NCBI GenBank assembly: GCA_947034895.1
Contig: OX344765.1
Span: forward strand, 43,095,001 to 43,159,000
DNA length: 64,000 bases
Direction of reading: 5' to 3'
Source: Rhytidiadelphus loreus
Lineage: Eukaryota; Streptophyta; Bryopsida; Hypnales; Hylocomiaceae
Below the pieces are notes generated by a model. The model worked only from the letters and a program-made list of their open reading frames with translations. It searched no databases and was not told the origin of the DNA. Positions 45,030 through 57,054 of this stretch are shown piece by piece; the stretch's first letter is position 1; each line of letters begins with the position of its first letter. Position numbers and translations under genes: made by a program.

Positions 45030-46229
45030 GTGAATTTAAAGGTCCTAACAACAAACTAAACTAAGAATAGACTCCCATTTCCCTTAACAAATGCTATCCA
45101 TAAGTAACCACAATTTATACCTCTTACACCAATACTATAAAAATAAATAAATTTAACATTTCCACAATATAATACACTATTAATTCCACCAACTCAAACA
45201 CAAAGATACTAGATCTTTAATCCACAACCAACAAATGTTATTCCTTCATATTTCAACTTTTGAATGTATTCCAAACAAAGACATTGCATCCATATCCAAA
45301 ACAATCCATATGTAACACAATATTGCACATCTCTGTGGTGAAAATGAAAAATCTCTCATTACTGTCTCTAAAACAAGACTATAATGGCTATGGCAACAAT
45401 ATCATAACAACAAAAGATCAAGCAAAACCCTTGAGCCACATTCCCAAAACTTTGAATTAGAAATTATATGGCTATACCAAAGAGATATGTACAAAGTACC
45501 AACAAATAATTCACTTCAAAATTTTCAATACACACTACTAGACAATATAGTATCACATATTATATCATACTTCCAAATCACTATACCCTCCTTTTCATAA
45601 CCAACTACATGTCCCACCTAAATAACAAAAACTTATTTACTTTACAAAAAAAGACTTTATATTTGGATTGTTAGGACAAACAATTTTACACATATGGTCT
45701 AGAAAATGACTAGCACTCCCACACAATACAAGTACAAATTTCCAAGCTATACATTGGGCAAGATTTGAAGTACAAACATATCCCAATAACATTACAATTT
45801 TTATACTAAAAGACCCAAATTGATTCACCACTACAACATCCAACACCCTTAATACCCAAATACATATGAACTAGCCTATTTCAAAGTTGACACTATAACC
45901 TACGATGAACCAATAAACCAATGTCCAACATCAAGAAAAAAACATTCGAAGAAAAACTAGACCTTCATATATTTTATGTACACCACTAGATTAACTCAAT
46001 AGGAAATAAAACACTTCTCACTCACATACTTTGACCACCAATGAAACTCCAAATTCAAAAACCCTACAATAATTCAATTCCACTTCCTACTAACTAAACA
46101 CCCATAAACAAATGCAATAATTGGAATAAAACATCCTCTCTTCCTTACCAAATCTATAATCCTTCTACACCACCAACTATGCCAATATACACCAATTTGC
46201 CTCTATTTAAATACTCTCCAACCTTTTCC

Positions 46230-46823
46230 TATTACGCAGATGGCTCCTTCATACTACCACAAGAAACTCCACCTCAGTAAGGAAATTGGATGATTGAAAT
46301 AACAACCTATGGAATATATAATCCTTCTACGAAAATTGTCACAATTCAAAAATTCATAGTGCACACTAACAATCAAGGAAAAGACATAGAAACCAAAATT
46401 AACGAACATCAACTACTTTATGAAGACTATAAACATGCATACCCCTCTTCCTCCTACCTACAAAGAAATGATTGGTTCTCACCACATATCACACCATATA
46501 AAGGTCCCATCAAACTTCTAAACTCATACCTCAAAAAAAAAAAGATGACAACAATATTGAAAATGCATATTCATTTCCTAACATCAATTGATGGATTAAA
46601 AATTCCAAAATTGACTACAATTTATCTAATAACTTTTGGTCTAACCCCAAAATTACAAACAAACAAATCACTCACATGTATATTCAAATTTCAATATGAA
46701 CAATACATGGACTTTGCACAAAATACCTCTTATGGCCTATTTAATATCCTTCAAAACTTTGCCCACCATGCAACTTACACCAAATTGATACATGGCTACA
46801 TCTATTATTTTCAGCCATACTAA
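46230..46823 (+). pseudogene. RNase H-like remnant of a retroelement
   Basis: A single frame reads YYADGSFILPQETPPQ, then a TAA, then in the same frame TTYGIYNPSTKIVTI and a further 160 codons rich in Ile, Thr, Lys and Tyr. D-G-S followed after about 20 residues by a (G/T)YGIY strand is the start of an RNase H fold. Downstream Cys/His-containing pieces near 46960-47140 are too broken to name. Confidence 0.4.
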
Positions 46824-47560
46824 GCTTCAATAAAACCCTTCACATTTAACTATACAACAAAGCATTACATGAAATTCAAAAATTATTTCTCTCATACAAA
46901 TTCATAATGTTTCCTCCTCATTAATGGTAAAAACATAGATGACAATCAACAAAAAATACATTGTTTCCCATTGGCTACTCCCATACACAAGCTCCAATAC
47001 TACCAATTGCACACGTACAAAAAAAATTATGCCCATACATATTATGTGTACACAATACACCATACCTAAACACACCACCCAAAATCCCTTCAAAAATCAT
47101 AAAATACAATTTATTGAATTCACATAATGAAATAATTGTTTCTCACAAGATTCTTTTTCCTTAAAAATCAACACATACCAACCCTTCCTTCAAGACATCA
47201 TTACTCAAGGTTGGAATGCACAACCACTAATAGTGATTATAGTTGGTGCATGTGGCACCACCCTTAGTGATTTCCATCCATCTTCAAAATATGAGATGAA
47301 TTCAAAACTCCAAAAACAAACATAAGAAATACACTACACAACATCAACAAGATTGCCATCAAATACGCCACATACATTCTTCACAAAAGAAAACTAGGAA
47401 ATAACCAACCTCTTCCTACTAATTTCAACACCTCATAAATACCTACAACTTATATATTATTATAATCTTCAAAATTACAACCTACAAATTAGCACTTCCC
47501 TATATAAGTAGTATAGAGTCTCCCCTTTAATGAGGTTATACATGTAGTCTTGTTATCACT

Positions 47561-48629
47561 CCTCATTTCTCTCGAGATCTAAGGTGGGGCCCTTCACGAA
47601 AAGACTATTAATTTATGCCAACCTTGACATCACATTAGAGTTATTTATCTCTTCTCAAAATGACTATGTAAAGTCTAAAATTGTGAAGCATTTGTCTTGT
47701 TCACGTCTTCATTGTAGTCACAATTGGAGTTGTGAGCAACCTTTAAGTTATTGCCAGATGGTGAGTGCCTGTCTCAAAATGTTTTTATCCACTATTGTAT
47801 TATTATTGTCTAAATTTATTTTATTCAATTTTTGGAAGGAATTTGGTGGGGGGATTTTGGGTAAAACTATCCGGGATCTGTTCATCCGTCACCCTACCTA
47901 CCCATATTTTCCTCCATATAATAGATGGATTGTAAATCTAGCTTACAAAGATACCAATTAGCAATATTCATCCAATCATAATATTTATAATATTTAGAGT
48001 TGTCATTACCTTGAATTAAACAACCCATTTAAGATTTGAACTCCTTTTAGAACATTATGTTCATGGCAAATCATGAGTATTTCAAGAGTGTTAAAAGGCC
48101 ATTGGATTTCATTGACAAGTGATTATCATTGTTTCTATGTAAAGCTTGAATGCATTTTACTTCCTACATTTGTATTTATCATACATTTCATATTTTTTCC
48201 CACTTGTAACAATGTATCAGGTTTGTCATATTTAAAAAAGAAATTAATTATTGTACAATCAATGATTCCTAATATGAATGAGATAAATTACTATTGAGAC
48301 ATGCACATAGACATTGAAAAATGAAGAAATGTTTCTTGATTGGATTACATATTGACAAATAAATTTATAATTTGGTATTACGTAGGGACTCATATGTCTA
48401 AATAGGCAGTCCATACAACAAGATTTTTTGCATCGCTTCTTGAATACCGAACTTAGTTTGCAAATTGAGTTTAATTATTGAGAGATCCAAACTTAAATTT
48501 AAGAATGAACTAATGACAATAAAACTTATTTTTTTGTTCTTTTGCATTGAATGTTAATTTCAAATTAGAATATAAATTCAATGAAGTACAATTTTATTAA
48601 TGTTAGTATGACCCTTGTTTTTTTAAGCT
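47561..48629. other. AT-rich intergenic, nothing recognised
   Basis: A 125-codon ORF at 47584-47961 (GPFTKRLLIYANLDITLELF...) has no recognised domain, and I treat it as chance or a fragment. Confidence 0.4.
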
Positions 48630-49510
48630 TTAACCCCTAAAGGACCAAGGCCTTTTTTCTGCCAAAAAACACTGAAAATTACCATTTCTATAGCAAAGAG
48701 TAAAAAACAAATTTAATTTTTTCTTTTTGCACATCTAATCGTAGGATCTTGCACCTAACTAGTATGAAAATGCGTGGAAAAAATTCAAAATTTTTGACCG
48801 CACAAATTGCAAGATATCTACATTGTAGGACTAGATTATTTGACTTTGAACCAGATTAATTGACTCTAAACTTAAATTTTTTGCACTATAGAGTTTTGAG
48901 CTTTAAATCTTTATGGTGGAGAATTGATTTGAGGGTCCAGAAAAGAATTAAAAATTAAAAAAAACTTATTTTTATTCTTTGAAAAATTGTTTAGTAGAAG
49001 TAGGTATGAGATAGAAGAAAAATCTAAATTATTAATATCTGTAAGATGGAATTATAATGCACTAATCTCAATTTCCAATAGTAAGATTTTTCTAGAAAGC
49101 AAACTAAACCACGTGGAACTTTTTTTTTTTAAATTGTGAAAATTGTATTTAGAAATAAATCCTGTAAATTATTTTTTCAAGAAGATGCTCTAATTGCCCA
49201 AAAAACAAGATTGTCTATAACTTTCTCATAACAAATTCAAATGGAGTGAATCAAAGCTTTCTATGTAGACAAAAATAAAATCTATGAGAAATAAAAATAA
49301 ATAAAAAATAAAATTCAAAATTTTGAATATTTTTTGTTGCTCCTTCTCTCCCTTTTTCTTCTATTTTTAGCTTATTTGAGCATAACTTTTGTCCCCAAGC
49401 ATTGATTGAAAAAAAAAAACTATCTTCCCATGATTCCATGAAGCTAATCAATTTTTCTATCTTCAAAAAAGTTTCAAAAACAATCTAAACTATGTAGACC
49501 AATATGTCTA
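48630..49510. mobile_element. TTAA family member, one end preserved
   Basis: Starts TTAACCCCTAAAGGACCA, then the shared end-A features: 'ccatttctat.gcaaag' and 'atctaa.c.taggatcttgca'. Toward 49400 it has the shared end-B interior in reverse ('cataacttttg...ccaagcattgatt'). The far TTAA end is worn away, so the right limit is approximate. Confidence 0.6.
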
Positions 49511-49789
49511 TTGAAAAATTGAAAAATTGAGTTCAAAAACAAATCCAATCATTTTTTTCTCCAAAAAATTACTTCGATTGCCTCTAAACAAAGACTCTTC
49601 ATAATTTTCACATTAATAATCCAAATGGAATGAATCTAACTTTGTCTATATACATAACAATGTATTATGTGAGAAATTAATTTTACAAAAAAAAATTCTT
49701 TGAGTTTTTGTAATTTTTTTTGTTGCTTGGATTGCTTGTATATAAACTCTAAGATTCCAAATAATACCATCTTGAAGAATTGGTTATGG

Positions 49790-50570
49790 TATTTAAGGGG
49801 TTTTTTCCATCAAATTCCTAAAGTCTCAAGGCCTTTTTCTAATCAAATTCCACTTAAAAATTGTCATTTCTATTGCAAAGTGCAAAAAACTTTAGAAACT
49901 ATTTTTTGGCATATCTAACCATAGGATCTTGCACTAGACTAGTATAAAATTTGTCAACAATTTGAGAAACTCTGACTACATGGATTACAAGATTTTTTGC
50001 ATCTAAAGTGAAGAAAACCATTTTTTGGCACCTTGCCTAACTAGATTTTACAACTTTGAATCCTTTCAACTTAAAAATTTGTTAAGTAGAAGTAGGTATG
50101 AAAAAATAAATCATTAATAGCTCTAGAATAAAATTAAAACACAATAATTCCAATTTGATTGTTCTAGCAAATGCATTGATTCCTATCAACCTTCTTTTTT
50201 TGAAAAATTGTTTAAATTGTGTTGAAAAATGAATGCTATAAGATATTTTTTCAAGAAGATGCTTAGATTGCCCTCAAAACAAGATTGTCCATCATTTTCT
50301 CATCACTAGTCAAAATAGAATGAATCAAATCTTCCGTGTAGACAAAAATACTTTCACTATAAAATCAAAGTTTGAAAATTTTATTTTGACTTTTTGTGAT
50401 GTTTTTGGTGTTGGACTTAAGGTGACATAGCTTTTAACTTCCAAACACCAATTCAAATAAAAAATAATATTCTCATACAACTAATGTGTTTTCCTATCTT
50501 CAAAAAATGTTTCAAAAATTCATGACAAAAATTGAGACCATTGAATGATGCATAGATTTATATGCTTTTC
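49790..50570. mobile_element. TTAA family member, both ends decayed
   Basis: It repeats the same inner order as the neighbouring copies ('cctaaagtctcaaggcc', 'tgtcatttctattgcaaagt', 'ctaaccataggatcttgcac') and ends in the reverse end-B region near 50.5 kb. Limits are approximate. Confidence 0.5.
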
Positions 50571-51056
50571 AATTGATGATGGGACCAAAGACCAACTGTT
50601 CAACTATTGACTGCTAGAAATTATAATTGATTTTTGAAGAAATGGTTTCAAAAAACACCATTTTACAATAGGAACCTTTTCAATTGATTATTTTGGATTT
50701 TATGCTTGATGGTCACAATATGACTTGTAATCTAGTTTCACAATTATAGTTATCTATCAAGATTTTGAGTAGGAGCATAGAATTAGAGATTGAATTATTG
50801 TAAGGCTCTTGAACCATTGTTGTTTTTATAGATTTAGATTTTGTGCAATGATATAATATATAGTTTAAGAAGAGATATATGCAATTGCACACTATAGTAC
50901 ATCAATTTCCACCATTCACCCAAGGTGTCAATTTGCACTAGTATTACTAATCTATAATGTGCACTAGATAATGAACCTCAATTTTTGATAACTAATTATT
51001 GATCTTCATATAAAATTTCAAGACAATTTTCATCACATTTTCTGTAAAATGTACAT
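50571..51056. other. Intergenic between TTAA elements
   Basis: AT-rich; nothing recognised. Confidence 0.5.
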
Positions 51057-51988
51057 TTAACCCCTAAAGGACCATTGTCCCCTTGGGGGACAAAATGGAT
51101 TTCGGGCAAGTTCCTATGATCTCAATTTTCAGTGAATTTTTTTGAAACTTTCCCATAAGATAAGAAAACTTATGAGCTTCGTGGGAATACAAATTTTATT
51201 TCAATTGGTGCCCGAGAGAAAAAGTTATGGCATCTTAAACATAATTTACACGTCACCGGGCAGAAAAATAAATCTACAAAAATTTGAAATTAATTTTTTA
51301 ATTTTTTTCTTCTTAAAGATCATATTTTTGTCTACATGTGAAGCTTTGATTCATTCCATTTGGATTAGTAATGTGAAAGTTATGAACAATCTTGTTTTTC
51401 GGGCAATTTGAGCATCTTCTTGAAAAAATAACTTATAGGATTCAATTCTGAATGCAATTTTCACAATTTTTCAAAAAAAATTGTTTGACAAGGTTAACTT
51501 TTCTATTTAGAACAATCTAACCGTTGAGATTATTGTGTTTCAATCCCATTTTATAGCTATTAAAGATTTAGTTTTTCTTTCAAGCTTGGACCTACTTGTA
51601 CTAAACAATTTTTTAAAGAATGAAAATCAATCATGTTTTTTTTTAATTTTTTTTTTCTAGACTTTCAACTCAATTCTTCAACACAAAATTTTTTAAATTC
51701 AAGGTCCATGGTGTAATTCTTTTCCCCAAATGGCATTCAAAGTCATCTGAAATTGCAGGCTAGTGTTCAAAAAAACTTTCTTTTTTCAACTTTGAATGCT
51801 AATATCTTCCAATCTGTACGGTAAAACTCCATGAAATGTTTACCACATGATAGTAGACTAGTAAAGTACAAGATCCTACGGTTAGATTCTTAAAAAAGTA
51901 TTTTTTTTGTTTTTTTGGATGAATGCAGCAAAAATGGCAGTTTTGAGTAGTTTTTGACAGAAGAACGGCCCTGGTCCTTTAGGGGTTA
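51057..51988. mobile_element. TTAA family member, complete, 932 bp with TTAA
   Basis: TTAA at both edges (51057-51060 and 51985-51988). The left end is TTAACCCCTAAAGGACCA; the right end in reverse is identical over these 18 bases. Just inside the left end lies a GTCCCCTTGGGGGAC palindrome. The interior has no ORF of note. TTAA duplication plus CCC-starting inverted ends is the signature of piggyBac-type elements; with no transposase this would be a non-autonomous copy. Confidence 0.75.
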
Positions 51989-52885
51989 AGTCAAAACGAA
52001 GTAAAAAATCATGCTTCTAAAAGTCAATAATAAGGAACCTAGGTTTTTTAACATCACAATATAAACAATGAATTCAAAATAATAATACAATAATATGAAT
52101 ATGAAAATGAAAATTCTTTAAATTGTAAATATTTTGTTAAAATTTTTGGAAATTATCTGTATCACTGGAATTTTAAGCCTGGTGTAATTAATGCATCATG
52201 ACACAACACTATTGTAGTATATAATGTCTCATCTAGATCATATTGAGATTTTTTTTTAATTTTTTCAATGTCCATATGTGACTTTGCATAGACCCGCTTT
52301 CTAAAAACTTTCTACTACCCCATATTTGATTTACAGTTTGTAGTATAAATTTCCAAACCTCTTAAAACATAACAAAGACTTAGTGCATTGTGGCAAAAAG
52401 AATGGTACACCATACCTTGCATATTCCCATCTATAATCACAAATGTAGAAGTTATTGATGGTAGAATTAAGTTTTGAATAGTAAATTTGTGATGGACGAG
52501 GTGATGGATAGTCTTTTGAAAGTTCATCTCAATGGATGTAGCATTTTAGGAAAAAATTTAATGTTATAAAATTACAAAATATTGCCATAACCTATGACAA
52601 AATTGCATAAAGTTTTACAGTTTAAACATCAATTGGCATATAGTAGAAGAATAAATTCAATTTATTGGTTTAATTGTAGTCTACTTAGCTTTATTAGAGA
52701 TAATATTTGAATGAAATAATTGGAAAATATCCAAAAACTTGTGAATGTCAAAGAATGTCAAAATAGTAAGTCAAAATTTAAAGGGTGATTTTTTGAAATT
52801 TGGATAATTTTAATAAACAATAAAAAGTAGTGCATTACAATGTAAAAGTTAGAGCACCATATATACTATGCAAATGCCATATGGC

Positions 52886-53863
52886 TTAACCCCTTAAGGA
52901 CCAAAGTCCCCTCGGGGGACTTTTGGGATTTTGGGCAAGCTCATTCAAGTTGGTTTTGGGGTCTGATTTTCTGAATTTTTTTGAGTGCGTGCAGTTAGTC
53001 ACAAGCTTCGCGTACATAAAAATTTCATAGAAATCCGAGTTGTTATGTAGAAGTTATGGCCATTTTTCCGCCAAAAGTTGTTCATTGGGCAGCTGGGGCA
53101 GGGGAATATGTGTTTGACTGTGCAGGGGCAGCACAAGTGGGCAAGAGGACAGGAGAGGGGAGGGCAGCGGGTTTGAAGTGGAAACCTTGGTCTTGGAAAG
53201 TTGGGCTTTGACGTTGGGGGTTGGGCCGTTGGGGACATCTTGGGTCCCTTTCTACAAGTGCAGGCAGCTCTGTGAACTTCTTTGCAGGCAGCTGCAAACT
53301 TCGGAAGGTCATAGAAATCTCATATTTTCATATTTTTCAAATTTTTCTTTTCCTACTTGTCAAATATAAGTATGTCTTTCTATCCACCATTTGGATTTTC
53401 AATATCTCAAAGTATGTGGTGGGAAAACTGATTCAAAGATGACCTAGTGCATTGTCAATTTCTGGGACATTGTGGCATTGCAAGATTTTTTTGGAGGTGT
53501 TAGGTGTGTTGGATTTCTTTGAAAATTGGTATGCATATGCCTAACTTCAATACATATAAGAAGTTTTTTTAACTTTATGCTGTGTAGTGCAAAAAAATTG
53601 AGCACGAGGCGGTCAAAGGCATCTGAAATTTTGGGGCATAGTGAAATAAATAAATAAAAATGACTTTGAATGCAAATCTCTCTCTATCCGTACGGTGAAA
53701 CCTCACAAAATTCTTACCACACCCTCTCATACAAGTTCACTTTGAGATCTTATGGTTACATTTTTTTTTAAAACATTTTCAAAACTTCATGAATGATCGC
53801 AGTAGAAAAGGCAGTTTTCAGTGATTTTGGACCCAGAAAATGGCTCGCTCCTTTAGGGGTTAA
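52886..53863. mobile_element. TTAA family member, complete, 978 bp with TTAA
   Basis: TTAA at both edges; left TTAACCCCTTAAGGACCA with the inner palindrome-like GTCCCCTCGGGGGAC, right in reverse TTAACCCCTAAAGGAGCG. The end regions align with the 51057 copy. The middle (about 53090-53290) is more GC-rich than its neighbours and differs from the other copies, so it may be a different internal segment. Confidence 0.72.
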
Positions 53864-54103
53864 GGTTGAATAAAGAGTAAAAGGCAATGAAAAAGAACTT
53901 ATCTAAAAATAATAATCTAATAGTAGATGTTCAAATCTTATATATGCAACAAAAAATGGCACTTGTATCATTTGAAATTTATGCTACTCTAATACAAAAG
54001 GTTTCTTAGAGAGTAGCTAGTTTTTATTGCTTAATATGAAGATGCATTTGAGAAGAAACAAGTCTATAAGCTTCCAAATCATTGGCCAAATATACACAAT
54101 TGA

Positions 54104-55404
54104 TTAACCCCTAAATTCTCCACGATTGGCTCTTGAAAGTTCGGGCAAGAGCGTAAAATCTCAATTTTTTTAAAGATTTTTGAAACTCATTTCAAGATAA
54201 AAAAAAAATTTATTAGCTTTCTAAGAATATAATTTCATTTCAATTGGTACCCAAGAAAAAAATTAATGCCACGATAAAACCCAAATAGGAGAGGTCAAGT
54301 AGCAAAAAATGAAATACAAAATTTTTAAATAACTTTAAAAAGAATTCTTTATAGATTATGTTTTTGTCTATGTGGAAAGATTTGATTAATTTCATTTGAA
54401 AAGGTAATATGAAAGTTATGAAGCCTCTTATTTTGCAAGCCATCATAGCAAATTTTTTAGAAAATAATGTATTGGATCTATTTCTAAACTCAATTTTAAC
54501 AATTTAATGAAAGAAGAGGTTGTACATGGTTTAGTTTGCTTTCTAGAACAATCTCACCTTGGGATTAGTGTGTTTTGATTCCATCTTAGAGCTATCAATA
54601 ATTTAGTTTTTCCTTCTATTTCATATCTACTTCAACTTAGTGATTTATAAAGAATAAAAACTACAAGGGATGGTTTTTAATTATTTTTTCCCAAACTCTT
54701 GACTCAATTCTTCAACATAAAAAAAAAATTTAATTCACAATTTCTAGTACAAAAATTGTAAGTCAAGAGGATTCAAAGCCTTATAATCTCGTCAAGCTAG
54801 GATTTAAAAAACTCTTTTTCTTCACTTCAAATCCTAAAGTCCCATGGCCTTTAAAAAAAATCAAATTCCACTGAAAATTGCCATTTCTATTGCAAAGTCT
54901 AAGATGGAATTGAAACACGATAATACCAACCATGAGATTGTTCTAGCAAACAAACTAAATCTTGTCAATTTCTTTATTTTTGAAAAATAATAAAAAATTG
55001 TGTTAAAAAATGAATCCTATAAGTTATAATTTTTTTAAGAAGATGCTTAAATTGCTTGAAAAACAAGATTATCCATAACTTTTTCATCACTAGTCCAAAT
55101 AGAATGAATCAAATCTTTCCATGTAGACAAAAATACTTTATATGTGAAACAAAATTTTGAAAATTATATTATTACTTTTTGTAAATATTTTTGTGCTACC
55201 CGGTGAGTTCTATTTTGGGCTTATTCTAGTATAACTATTTCACTTGGGCACTGATTTAAATGAAAATTATATTCTCATAAAGCTAATGTATTTTCCTATC
55301 TTCAAAAAAAGATTCTAGAAATCACAACAAAAATTGAGATTGTAGGAACCTATCCAAAATCCATTGTTCCTTTGGGGGACAACAGGACTTTATTTAGGGG
55401 TAAA
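54104..55404. mobile_element. Two truncated TTAA family members joined head-on
   Basis: From 54104 a copy in the same orientation as 51057 runs to about 54835, where instead of its own far end an end-A sequence in the opposite orientation begins ('cctaaagtcccatggcc'). This second copy runs to about 55404, ending in the worn 'ggaccatt...gggggac...ttaggggtaa' features. Nested insertion or recombination between copies would explain it. Confidence 0.5.
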
Positions 55405-55500
55405 TGCTTGCATCATGTGATTAATATGGTCAAAGTTTTTGCAATTTCTTCCAAAAAATTTCATACTAGTCTATTGCAAGATCATATTGTTGGATATGCA

Positions 55501-55523
55501 AAAAAAAAAAAAAAAAAAAAAAA
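55501..55523 (+). repeat. Poly(A) run, 23 bases
   Basis: A pure adenine run in the TTAA-element cluster. It lies in a piece ('tagtctattgcaagatcat...gatatgc') that matches the reverse of the family's end A, so it is not the tail of a separate retrotransposed gene. Confidence 0.8.
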
Positions 55524-56136
55524 GTCTATTTTTGTAAGGTCTTTTAAAACTGTATTCAATGTAATTTCTAAATTTTTCAATATTTCTTCTATGATGGAAG
55601 TTTAATACACTACACATTATTATTAAATGAAGGTTCAAAGCTCCTTAATTTACAATTTTGATGAGTATGAGTTTTAAGCGATGTGTAAATAAATGTGTAT
55701 AACTATGCACTCAAAAGAGGCAGTTACTGCCTGTAAGGTCACTATCAATGTATAACATACCAACTGAATGTGGCGGTAGCTTGAAGAAACATGCATGTTT
55801 ACAATTTTTCTGAGTGATTTCCAAAATGTTTTACCAATCTGAGTGGTAAGGGGTGAAATCCAAATACCTATTCACAAAAATTGCTTTTGGGTTTAATGTT
55901 TGTCACTTTGGGTATAAGTTGCATATTGCAATTTTCCTGGTAGATTCTATTCACGCAAGAATTCAGTTTGACTCATTGAATGTAAACGATTTCCAAATAT
56001 ACTCAGTTGCGTGTGGTAGAGGAGATGGGTTCCAAGTGGCAAACAACAACAACAAAGATACAAGGCAAATGTTGTAGAATTCAAAACAATACAAAACAAA
56101 TATACAATTTGTGAAGTTTTGGGATGATAGGAGACT

Positions 56137-57054
56137 TTAACCCTTAAAGGACCGTCACTATACTTTCACCCAAAACGCTCCAAAATTGCCATTTCTAGTA
56201 TAAGTACCAAAATTTTGAAAAAAAAACTTTTTTTGACATATCTAACCATAGGATCTTGTATTATATAGTATCAAAAACATGTGGTAAAAATTTCAGATAT
56301 TTCCACCGGGTGGATTGCAAGATATAAGCATTCAAATTAACTAAAATCATTTTTTTACCCTGCGAAAAGCAGAGTAGCTGCACTTCACAAGCTCACATTT
56401 CTATGAAAAAATGACCTAAATGGTGGTGCTTCTTTGGATTTGTTTTCCTAGACAAGTTGGCCACATGCTTGAAAATTTTCAGATCATTTGGAATAGTATA
56501 ACATATAGGAGTAGTAGTAGAGAATGATTAAAAATACTAAATTATTTACAATTTAAATATGGAATTGAAAATTTCCGATCCCAATGGTCGAAATGTTGTA
56601 ATAATGTATCTACATCCTAAGATTTTATTTTTGTCCAAAAATATTGAAAATTGGGTAAGATAAAGGATTTCAAAGTTTATTTTAGAGTAGGAAATCCAAA
56701 ACTGCCCGCAAACAAAAAAATCCTCATAACTTTTGACTCATTGATCAAAACGGAATGATTAAAAGCTTTTCATGTATATAAAACTCTAGAAAATCAATTC
56801 CAAATTTTTGTTTCTGAAAAAAGTGATTTTTTCTGATCTGCCCGATCTGCCCTGTTAGTGAAAAAAGTAACATATTGGGCCATAACTTTTGACTCGTATT
56901 TCCAAATGTCATGAAATTTGGTGCATATGAAAGATATTCCTTGCCCCCACATTCTATTAAAATTTCAGCCCCAAATATGAAAATCTCCGCTCGTAGGTAC
57001 CTGCCCAAAATTTCTATTCAGCCAAAAAACACAGTCCGGTCCTTTAGGGGTTAA
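56137..57054. mobile_element. TTAA family member, complete, 918 bp with TTAA
   Basis: TTAA at both edges; left TTAACCCTTAAAGGACCG, right in reverse TTAACCCCTAAAGGACCG. The left part carries the family's 'atatctaaccataggatctt' block. The right part shows AGTTATGG-type phrases typical of these interiors. No coding capacity. Confidence 0.72.

Larger units (their letters stand above)
43500..47560 (+). repeat. G-depleted tract, probable decayed retroelement
   Basis: Over about 4 kb the plus strand is poor in G but not in C; for example 44041-44100 has 4 G and 17 C by my count, and 46501-46560 has 5 G and 13 C. The skew starts near 43.5 kb and is absent only in the inserted element at 44305-45029. 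An RNase H-like stretch near 46230 suggests a non-LTR or other RT-bearing element worn down by strand-biased G-to-A change. No intact ORF remains. Confidence 0.45.

Noticed and set aside
47584..47961. 125-codon ORF as a gene
   Set aside because: No domain, no splice-linked partners and AT-rich composition like the surrounding non-coding DNA.
55501..55523. Poly(A) run as the tail of a processed pseudogene or LINE
   Set aside because: No coding or LINE sequence precedes it; the flanks belong to the TTAA element family.
51057..57054. CRISPR-like array in the recurrent AGTTATGG/AAATTTC phrases
   Set aside because: The phrases are irregularly spaced and diverged, with no constant repeat-spacer structure, and the context is a plant-type nuclear genome.
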